From: JOPF136 sp035517515
Lineage (GTDB): Bacteria; Acidobacteriota; Terriglobia; Acidiferrales; UBA7541
Assembly: GCA_035517515.1 (NCBI GenBank)
Contig: DATIYQ010000217.1
Location: 1-5,163 of the forward strand
Reading direction: 5' to 3'
DNA: 5,163 nt
Shown: in pieces, positions 1-5,163 of the stretch
How the letters are laid out: every line of letters starts with the position of its first letter
Position numbering within the stretch: the first letter of the stretch is position 1
Notes under the pieces: generated by a model
Database searches by the model: none
The model's input: only the letters and a program-made list of their open reading frames with translations
Told to the model about the DNA's origin: nothing
Made by a program: the position numbers and the translations under genes

Positions 1-117
1 AATCGCGTGGGCCGAGCCGATCCGGATACCAACTTGAGTGACGGAACCTTCGGCCAGATTCTGGACGTGGGCGAAGGTCCTCGAAATATCCAGCTCGCGC
101 TGCGCTTTACGTTCTGA
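1..117 (+). CDS. TonB-dependent receptor (Oar-like), C-terminal end only
   Basis: Frame 1 is open from the first base to a TGA at 115-117 and gives 38 residues. The tail contains FGQI, then a DVGEGPRNIQLALRFTF ending. A short FGQI-type motif, an Arg-rich turn, and a last amphipathic beta-strand finishing in Phe are typical of the C-termini of Oar-like TonB-dependent receptors with a carboxypeptidase-regulatory-like N-terminal domain, which are abundant in Acidobacteria. The terminal aromatic residue fits the signal that the BAM complex recognises on outer-membrane barrels. Family knowledge predicts an outer-membrane protein of around 1000 residues or more importing a large substrate, but the plug domain and most of the barrel lie left of the window, so the substrate cannot be judged. 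The hairpin at 177-201 is its likely terminator. Another outer-membrane beta-barrel is the main alternative. Confidence 0.72.
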   Translation, partial: NRVGRADPDTNLSDGTFGQILDVGEGPRNIQLALRFTF

Positions 118-122
118 GTTTG

Positions 123-161
123 GTGGAACGGGCTTCCGTTGCAAGCGAGAGCTTGTTCCAC
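123..161 (+). other. pair of small hairpins / nested inverted repeat in the intergenic leader
   Basis: Two adjacent perfect hairpins are visible. The first is AACGG-GCTT-CCGTT (127-140). The second is CAAGC-GAGA-GCTTG (142-155), with a GNRA-type tetraloop. An outer inverted repeat, GTGGAAC (123-129) with GTTCCAC (155-161), competes with parts of both, so the RNA could switch between two small stems and one enclosing stem. The segment lies just after the receptor stop and before the main terminator hairpin. It may be 3'-UTR structure of the receptor mRNA or leader structure of the lipoprotein mRNA. I do not recognise it as a known riboswitch or REP family, and chance pairing in GC-rich DNA is possible. 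Confidence 0.35.
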
Positions 162-176
162 GCCGCTGTTATCCTG

Positions 177-201
177 AGAAGAGCCGCCTGGCGGCTCTTC
201 T
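177..201 (+). terminator. probable intrinsic terminator after the TonB-receptor gene
   Basis: AGAAGAGCCGC (177-187) and GCGGCTCTTCT (191-201) are perfect reverse complements and form an 11-bp stem with a 3-base CTG loop. A weak, interrupted T-rich tail is part of the right arm and continues to 202 (CTTCTT). The position, 60 bases after the upstream stop, fits a Rho-independent terminator. The T tract is poorer than in textbook examples. The stem is almost symmetrical and could also act on the minus strand. It ends one base before the ATG of the next gene, which is unusual and may matter for translation of that gene. Confidence 0.65.
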
Positions 202-202
202 T

Positions 203-2218
203 ATGCGGTTCCCGCGAGTAACCCCGGTCTGTGTTCTGGCGCTGATCGTTCTTGTATCCTGCAAGCGGCCCGAAACCAGCTCCACGAGTGCCGCGACGTT
301 GCGGCCCTTGAACATTGTCGTCGTAACCATCGACACGCTGCGGCCGGATCATCTGCACTGCTACGGATATTCCAAGATCGAAACGCCCAATGTCGACGCC
401 ATTGCGCAAGGCGGCGTGCTGTTTGAGGATGCCGTGACGCAAACACCGCTGACGCCGCCGTCGCATGCCAGCATCTTCACGGGCCTCAATCCCACGACTC
501 ATCACGTGCGCGACACCGGGGGGTTCATCCTGGAATCGTCGTCGACGACGCTCGCGACCATTCTCCAGCAGCAGGGGTGGGATACGGCGGCGTTTATCAG
601 TTCCGCGGTATTGAAAAAGCTATTCGGACTGAACCAGGGATTCGCGGTCTACGACGACCAAATGCCCAAGCCGGGCAAAGGCCACGAATTTCTCGAGGAT
701 GCCGAACGCCGCGCGGGAGACACGGTGGATCACGCGATCCGGTGGCTGGATGCCGAGTCCGGCAGACCTTTCTTCCTATGGGTGCATGTCTACGACCCGC
801 ACGCTCCCTATAACGCGCCGCCGCCCTACCGGGAGCAATACAAAGACCGCCCCTACGATGGCGAGATCGCTTATGCGGACCACGAACTTGGCCGTTTGTT
901 CGACGCGGTTCGTAAGAAATCTCCACCCGACAAGACGCTGATCGCCGTGCTTTCAGATCACGGCGAGAGCCTGGGAGAGCATGGCGAGTTTTCGCACGGC
1001 GTTTTCTTGTACGACGCGACGCTGCGGATTGCATTCCTGCTGTCCGGCCCCGGCGTTCCGGCGGGTATGCGGGTGAAACAACAGGCCAGAACGATCGATT
1101 TCCTGCCAACCATTCTGGACTTGATGGGCGGCCGCGCGCCCGCGGCTGTCGAAGGCGTCAGCCTGAAGCCTTCCTTCACGGGAAAGGAAACGGGTGCGGC
1201 CGCTTCCTACGCGGAAACGCTGTATCCGAAAATCAACCTGGGCTGGGCGGAACTGCGAGCCATTCGCACGAATCATTGGAAGTACATTCTCGCGCCAAAA
1301 CCGGAATTGTACGACCTGTCGCAGGATCCCTCGGAGACGAAGAACGTCATCCAGAGCCACGCCGCCGAAGTTCAGAAATTCGAAGCGGAATTGAAGGCTA
1401 TCATCGGGCCGCACGAAATGGAAAAGGTCCAGACGGCCACGGTTGACTCGCGGACTCTGGCTCAGTTGCGATCGCTCGGTTACACGGGTGGTTTTTCACC
1501 GCGCACATACACTCTGCAAGGAAAAGGCGTGGACCCCAAAGATCGGCTTGAGGTTTTGAAGATCATGGAGGAAGCGGACGGGCCGCAATCACGCCTCCCT
1601 ATACCGCGCCGCATCGAGTTGCTGCGCCAGGCGCTGAAGATGGATGCGACCAATCCCCTTCTTTACTATTCGCTGGGTACCGACTGTGAGAAGGCCGGTC
1701 GTTACGCCGAGGCCATGGATGTATACCGCGCCGCGGTGCGAAACGGCATCGCCAGCGGGCGGCTGCATTCGCGCATCGGAGACCTGCTGGTGCGCTCCGG
1801 CAAGAAGAGTGAAGCCATTCCGGAATATATGATCGCCGTGCAGTTCAATCCTGCCGATTTGCAGACCCAAGCGAATCTGGCAACCGCATATCTGGAGACA
1901 GGCGGCCTGGCGGATGCGGAGCGCGTTTATAAGGCGATCGCCGCGATGGACCCCTCGTACGCGGCCGCGTACAATGGCCTGGGGGTAATTGCCATTCAGC
2001 GGCAAGACGGAACGGCCGCGCGCGGCTACTTCGAGAAAGCCGTGGAACTCGATCCGGACCTGGTGGAGGCGCAGCTCAATCTCGGGCTGCTGTACAAAAT
2101 GGCCGGCGACCGCGCGAGGGCGCGCACGTGCTTCGAAGCGTTTCTGGCGAAAGCATCGCCCGCGCAATACCGGCAAATCATTCCGAAAGTACGCGAGGAG
2201 CTAGGCGCGCTGCAGTAA
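203..2218 (+). CDS. lipoprotein: sulfatase-fold hydrolase/transferase fused to TPR repeats
   Basis: The product has 671 residues. ATG 203 is chosen because it begins a lipoprotein signal peptide: Arg2 and Arg5, a hydrophobic core, lipobox LVSC and Cys20. The open frame reaches back to 38, but that part overlaps the receptor gene and reads as nonsense. Lys21 rather than Asp follows the Cys, which fits an outer-membrane anchor. Residues about 36-380 are an alkaline-phosphatase-superfamily sulfatase domain: VVVTIDTLRPDH (Asp44), the active-site block LTPPSHASIFTG (Thr84 to Gly93), the HVYDPHAPY block (His195, Asp198, His200), the metal-binding SDHGE (Asp252, His253) and a C-terminal LYDLSQDP. 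Thr84 stands where sulfatases carry the formylglycine Cys/Ser, and His88 replaces the usual Arg, so a phospho- or other transferase/hydrolase is as likely as a sulfatase. Residues about 484-652 form roughly five TPR units for protein contacts. There is no Shine-Dalgarno before the ATG. The substrate is unknown. Confidence 0.88.
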   Translation: MRFPRVTPVCVLALIVLVSCKRPETSSTSAATLRPLNIVVVTIDTLRPDHLHCYGYSKIETPNVDAIAQGGVLFEDAVTQTPLTPPSHASIFTGLNPTTHHVRDTGGFILESSSTTLATILQQQGWDTAAFISSAVLKKLFGLNQGFAVYDDQMPKPGKGHEFLEDAERRAGDTVDHAIRWLDAESGRPFFLWVHVYDPHAPYNAPPPYREQYKDRPYDGEIAYADHELGRLFDAVRKKSPPDKTLIAVLSDHGESLGEHGEFSHGVFLYDATLRIAFLLSGPGVPAGMRVKQQARTIDFLPTILDLMGGRAPAAVEGVSLKPSFTGKETGAAASYAETLYPKINLGWAELRAIRTNHWKYILAPKPELYDLSQDPSETKNVIQSHAAEVQKFEAELKAIIGPHEMEKVQTATVDSRTLAQLRSLGYTGGFSPRTYTLQGKGVDPKDRLEVLKIMEEADGPQSRLPIPRRIELLRQALKMDATNPLLYYSLGTDCEKAGRYAEAMDVYRAAVRNGIASGRLHSRIGDLLVRSGKKSEAIPEYMIAVQFNPADLQTQANLATAYLETGGLADAERVYKAIAAMDPSYAAAYNGLGVIAIQRQDGTAARGYFEKAVELDPDLVEAQLNLGLLYKMAGDRARARTCFEAFLAKASPAQYRQIIPKVREELGALQ

Positions 2219-2240
2219 CCTTGTGACGCCGCCGCTCCGT
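2219..2240. other. 22-base convergent intergenic gap without a clear terminator
   Basis: This gap separates the TAA of the plus-strand lipoprotein from the TGA of the minus-strand SIS gene. I see no GC-rich stem followed by a T tract in either direction; the only pairing is a 4-bp GTGA (2223-2226) with TCAC (2241-2244). The two transcripts therefore probably overlap at their 3' ends or end by a factor-dependent route. Confidence 0.6.
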
Positions 2241-3296
2241 TCACTCGATGGTTGTGATCTTCGAGGAGTGGGAGAACTTGCCCGCTTCGTGGCCGTTGAT
2301 GGCGGCGAGCGCCAGCGACATGATCTGGACGGGAAGCATCTCCATGACGGGGCGCACCAGCGCGGGAACGCGGGGCAGGCGGAACACTTCGTCCGCGGCG
2401 TTTTCGCCGACGAGAACCGACTTTCCACCTGCGGCGACGATATCCTCGGCCAGCCGCCGGTTGAGCTTCGCGGACACCTCGTCACCTTCGAAAACGACGA
2501 CGAACACGTGCGGGCCCAGCAGCTCGAACGGGCCGTGCCGGAACGCGGCTGCGCTCATGCCCTCGGCGGGAGTGTGGGTTGATTCCTTGAGAATCAAGCC
2601 GCCGTTCTCCGCCGCAGCCAACGAACTACCGCGGCCAATCACGAAAACGTGCTTGATTCCGGCAAGCGCCGGCAAAAGCCGATCGACGTGCGATCTCCAG
2701 TTGGCCAAGTAAGCTTTCGCGGCGGGAGCGGCCTGCTGCAACTGTTCGCGCGTTTTCTGGAGATCGGCGCCGCGCAGCACGGCGCTCAACCACTCCAAGA
2801 CGACCAGCGTCGCAACGAAAGTTTTGCAAGAGACCGTCGTTTCCGGGCCGGCGTGCATCAGCACCACGGCATCGGATTGCGCCGCCAGAGGCGAGTCAGA
2901 GGTGTTGGTAACGCCGATCGTCGGCACACGGCCCGCCGTCAGGCCCAGCAGGCGAATGGTTTCCGCGCTGCGGCCTGACTGCGACACCACGACAAGCAGC
3001 GTGCGCTCATCCAGCACGCGGCGCATGTAAAGTACGAGCTCGGAGGTTTCGACCATCTGCGAAGGGATGCCGAACTCGGACAACGCCAGGTGCAAGGGAT
3101 AGAGCGCCTGGAGCGAGCTGCCCATGCCGGTCAGCACGGCTCGCTGATAATCGCCGCGGCTGAGCGCGCGCGCCAACTTCTGCAACGCCACGCTCTCTTC
3201 GAGTCCGTCCGCCGCACGCTGCAACGCCTGCGGCTGGTCGAGAAGATCGGTGAGATAGGCGCCTTCGATGAGGCTCGAGTCGCGGGAAACGGGCAT
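2241..3296 (-). CDS. double-SIS-domain sugar-phosphate isomerase/deaminase (GlmS isomerase-half-like)
   Basis: The product has 351 residues and two SIS domains, about 40-180 and 205-340. Visible sugar-phosphate motifs are TGMGSS (56-61) and SQSGRSAET (105-113) in the first domain, and IGRGSSLAAAE (220-230) plus KEST...AEGM...RHGP (237-256) in the second. By ungapped comparison with the E. coli GlmS isomerase domain, Glu238 matches Glu488, His254 matches His504, and Lys346 in the C-terminal tail (SSKITTIE) matches Schiff-base Lys603. Lys485 is replaced by Ile235. There is no N-terminal glutaminase domain, so this is not GlmS itself. The architecture fits AgaS/NagB-II-type amino-sugar-phosphate deaminases, FrlB-type deglycases or related cytoplasmic isomerases; I cannot choose among them. 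ATG 3294-3296 directly follows the stop of the upstream gene, so the two are almost certainly cotranscribed and coupled. Confidence 0.87.
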   Translation of the reverse strand: MPVSRDSSLIEGAYLTDLLDQPQALQRAADGLEESVALQKLARALSRGDYQRAVLTGMGSSLQALYPLHLALSEFGIPSQMVETSELVLYMRRVLDERTLLVVVSQSGRSAETIRLLGLTAGRVPTIGVTNTSDSPLAAQSDAVVLMHAGPETTVSCKTFVATLVVLEWLSAVLRGADLQKTREQLQQAAPAAKAYLANWRSHVDRLLPALAGIKHVFVIGRGSSLAAAENGGLILKESTHTPAEGMSAAAFRHGPFELLGPHVFVVVFEGDEVSAKLNRRLAEDIVAAGGKSVLVGENAADEVFRLPRVPALVRPVMEMLPVQIMSLALAAINGHEAGKFSHSSKITTIE

Positions 3297-3314
3297 CTAT
3301 TCAGTATCCACCAC
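3294..3314 (-). promoter_or_regulatory. TAGATG coupling junction with weak upstream GTGGTGG
   Basis: On the minus strand the stop TAG (3299-3297) of the large gene is followed with no gap by ATG (3296-3294) of the SIS gene. The only Shine-Dalgarno-like stretch is GTGGTGG at 3314-3308, 11 bases from the ATG, which is weak and rather far. Stop-to-start contact of this kind normally means translational coupling: ribosomes finishing the first gene reinitiate on the second. This would tie the amount of isomerase to that of the upstream protein. Confidence 0.6.
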
Positions 3315-5163
3315 GCAGCGAAATCCCAGGGTGCCGGCGCGGTCTTTCGATGGCGCCATGAGCAGGTACTTGCCGTGCTGGTTCAGCTTGTAGGCTTGCG
3401 GGAAATACCAGATGGAGCCCTGCGGCTGATAGTAGCTGCCGCCGCGCAGCGCCGCGGCGCGCGTATGGGGATCGGTGAACTCGTCGGTCCACTGCCACAC
3501 GTTGCCGGTAAGATCCATCACGCCGAACGCGCTCGCCCCCTTGGGGTGCGCGTCGACATCCGCGGGCGGAATGAGATCGCGGCCCTTGTCCGGCGCGGGT
3601 ACTGCCTGGCCGTCCCATTGGTCGCCCCACGGGTAAAGGCGCCCGTCCGTTCCCTGCGCGGCGTATTGCCACTCCCACTCGTGCGGCAGCCGCTTGCCGG
3701 CCCAGGCGGCATAGGCCCGCGCGTCCTCGAGCGAAACCCAGGTGACTGGTTTGTTCTCCCAACCCGGCGGAGGCGCGCCGTTTTTCCAATCGCGCAGGAA
3801 GTTGTGGTCGTCCTTCGGATGATAACTCGCCGCATCCAGGAACTTCTTGAAGGCCGCGTTGGTGACGGGATACTTGTCGATGTAAAACGCCTTGATAGCG
3901 AGCGCGTGGTGATGTCCGCGGCGGGGCGAGTTCTCCCACGGATATTGAAAATCGAGGCCCTCCCAGTTCTCGCCTTCGATCTCGACTCCCGTGACTTCGA
4001 AGTCAAAATCGCCAGCCGGAATCTTGACCATGCCGGCGGGCGCGGAAGCGGCGGGCCTGGTGGGCAGGATCTCGACGATCTCCTGCGGGAGGAAATGCCA
4101 TTCGTGAGAAAGACTCTTGAGCGGAGTCTTGGCCCACTCGCGCATCTGGTGAAGCATCGCGTCCAAGCCTTGTATCTGAACGCCGGAATCAAGCGCCAGA
4201 ATAGCGCCGAAGCCGGATGCTTCAAGATCGAAGCGCAGCGTTGCGCTGTCACCGCGGATGGCGGGCTGCAACTCAACGCCGTGCCAGATGTCGTAATACC
4301 TGCGGCCGGGCCGGTGGGCAACGATGATCTGATCGCCCGAAACGTCGTACTCGTTGCGGTTGACCACCGTCCAGAGCGTTTTCTCGGGGAGTGGAAACTT
4401 CGAGGCGTACACTCCGTGGTTGATCACCGGAGTGTGCGGCTCCCAATCCGGACTCACGAGAAAATCGGCGAACTGGCGTTCGATCTTCGCGACTCGCCGC
4501 AAGGCTTCGGAATCGCGTGGCGTGATCTGGTTCCAGATGCCCCAGATGTTTTCCCAGCTTTCGTAGCCCACGCCATTAAAGAATGCGAACTGCAGATTTT
4601 CCGTCTTGTCGCGGGCCCAGCGATCGCAGACGTTGATCATGTGCCGGGGCTCCAGCCATTTCAACTTGCTGACGGGAGGAACAAAGCTGTGCGCCCAGTA
4701 GCCCCAGCTCTGGTTATTCCACATGAGGCCTTCATCCGCCGCGGGCGCGCCTTCGGGCTCGAACACCAAGGGGTAGCCGGTTTCATCGGATGCGGTGCGG
4801 TAGGCGCGCGGCAGGCCGGCGAACGTATCGCCGTTGACGCCGTCTGCGCCGATCTCCGCCATCAGCTTGGCCGTTGCCGTCCAGTAGGGCATGCCCACAT
4901 CTCTGGTTCCGTTGTCCCAAGGCATGGATGGGAACAAGACGCGCACGCCACGGCGATGAAAGTCGGCGACCATCTTGCGCAGCGCCGCAATGCCGCCCGG
5001 CAGATCGCGGTGAAGGTCCCACAGGTTGCGGTTGTCGATGCCGATATTGGGATAGACGGGCCAGATAAGCAAGCTGTCGATGCCGCCGTAGCGAGCATCG
5101 AGATCATCGAGGTAACGGTCGACGGTGTACTCGCCTTTCACGGGGTCGTAGAAGTAGCGCTCC
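3297..5163 (-). CDS. glycoside-hydrolase-like protein fused to FGE-like (SUMF1/EgtB/PvdO) domain, 5' truncated
   Basis: The frame holds 621 residues and stays open to the window edge. A GTG at 5141-5139 could be read as a start, but the codons before it (ERYFYDP) continue the same protein, so the true start and any signal peptide lie outside. In window numbering (residue 1 at 5162), residues 1-235 resemble a TIM-barrel carbohydrate-active domain: strand-like LLIWPVYPN, VRVLFPSMPWDNG, GADGVNGDTF (Asp112) and LVFEPEG (Glu135, Glu137), the last two holding candidate acidic catalytic residues. Residues about 245-325 read as the beta-sandwich that often follows such barrels. Residues about 375-619 are an FGE-sulfatase domain: MVKIPAGDF, FYIDKYPVTN, AWAGKRLPHEWEWQYAA, YPWGD, DLTGNVWQW, LRGGSY and LGFRC. 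Both catalytic cysteines of true FGE are absent (Gln579 and Ile584 in their place), so maturase activity is unlikely; substrate binding or another role is inferred. The GH family is not recognised. Confidence 0.82.
   Translation of the reverse strand, partial: ERYFYDPVKGEYTVDRYLDDLDARYGGIDSLLIWPVYPNIGIDNRNLWDLHRDLPGGIAALRKMVADFHRRGVRVLFPSMPWDNGTRDVGMPYWTATAKLMAEIGADGVNGDTFAGLPRAYRTASDETGYPLVFEPEGAPAADEGLMWNNQSWGYWAHSFVPPVSKLKWLEPRHMINVCDRWARDKTENLQFAFFNGVGYESWENIWGIWNQITPRDSEALRRVAKIERQFADFLVSPDWEPHTPVINHGVYASKFPLPEKTLWTVVNRNEYDVSGDQIIVAHRPGRRYYDIWHGVELQPAIRGDSATLRFDLEASGFGAILALDSGVQIQGLDAMLHQMREWAKTPLKSLSHEWHFLPQEIVEILPTRPAASAPAGMVKIPAGDFDFEVTGVEIEGENWEGLDFQYPWENSPRRGHHHALAIKAFYIDKYPVTNAAFKKFLDAASYHPKDDHNFLRDWKNGAPPPGWENKPVTWVSLEDARAYAAWAGKRLPHEWEWQYAAQGTDGRLYPWGDQWDGQAVPAPDKGRDLIPPADVDAHPKGASAFGVMDLTGNVWQWTDEFTDPHTRAAALRGGSYYQPQGSIWYFPQAYKLNQHGKYLLMAPSKDRAGTLGFRCVVDTE

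Noticed and set aside
139..175. TTGCAA ... TATCCT as a sigma-70 promoter for the lipoprotein
   Set aside because: The spacer is about 25 bases, far beyond the usual 16-18, and the boxes overlap the hairpins. The support is too weak to annotate.
38..202. N-terminal extension of the lipoprotein from an ATG at 38
   Set aside because: It overlaps the receptor tail out of frame, runs through the terminator hairpin, has no family-like sequence, and would bury the clear lipoprotein signal peptide that begins at 203.
537..550. 14-base perfect palindrome CGTCGTCGACGACG as an operator site
   Set aside because: It lies well inside the sulfatase-domain coding sequence and encodes a Ser/Ser/Thr/Thr run. 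Repeated TCG and ACG codons explain it.
2223..2712. Plus-strand open frames opposite the SIS gene (2223-2582 and 2248-2712)
   Set aside because: They are antisense to a well-supported SIS gene, have low-complexity Arg/Ser-rich content, and arise from GC-rich codon bias.
3301..4321. Other minus-strand open frames inside the GH/FGE-like gene
   Set aside because: They are Arg/Pro/Ala-rich out-of-frame translations of a coding region whose real frame has clear FGE motifs throughout.
5139..5141. GTG as the start of the large minus-strand gene
   Set aside because: The in-frame codons before it encode ERYFYDP and join smoothly to the barrel sequence, so the gene is simply cut by the window edge.

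Overview
The window looks like a piece of a soil-type Acidobacteria chromosome (Solibacter/Bryobacter-like). This is an inference, not a proof. It rests on high G+C with GC-rich third codon positions, on a gene tail that reads like the C-terminus of an Oar-type TonB-dependent receptor, and on a lipoprotein that fuses a sulfatase-fold domain to TPR repeats, a combination I associate with that phylum.

Layout. On the plus strand, bases 1-117 are the last 38 codons of a TonB-receptor-like outer-membrane protein. An 85-base gap (118-202) follows. It holds two small hairpins and then a strong 11-bp hairpin that looks like the receptor's terminator. The hairpin ends one base before the ATG at 203 of a 671-residue lipoprotein (203-2218): signal peptide with lipobox, sulfatase/alkaline-phosphatase-superfamily domain, then about five TPR units. 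On the minus strand, reading in from the right edge, is a large 5'-truncated gene (5163 to 3297). It joins a glycoside-hydrolase-like barrel and beta-sandwich to a C-terminal formylglycine-generating-enzyme-like (SUMF1/EgtB/PvdO) domain. Its TAG stop directly abuts the ATG of a double-SIS sugar-phosphate isomerase/deaminase-like gene (3296 to 2241). The two transcription units converge, with only 22 bases between the lipoprotein stop and the SIS stop.

How the genes may work together. The minus-strand pair looks like one operon for sugar processing: a carbohydrate-active protein followed by a cytoplasmic enzyme that resembles the isomerase half of GlmS without its glutaminase domain. This suggests release of a sugar, possibly an amino sugar or an amine-linked sugar, and conversion of its phosphate. 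The plus-strand lipoprotein is transcribed separately and its substrate is unknown.

Points that stand out. The sulfatase-fold protein has Thr where sulfatases carry the Cys/Ser that becomes formylglycine. The neighbouring FGE-like domain lacks both catalytic cysteines of true FGE. Neither should therefore be annotated as a working sulfatase or maturase on homology alone. I found no tRNA or rRNA gene, CRISPR array, insertion sequence or phage gene.
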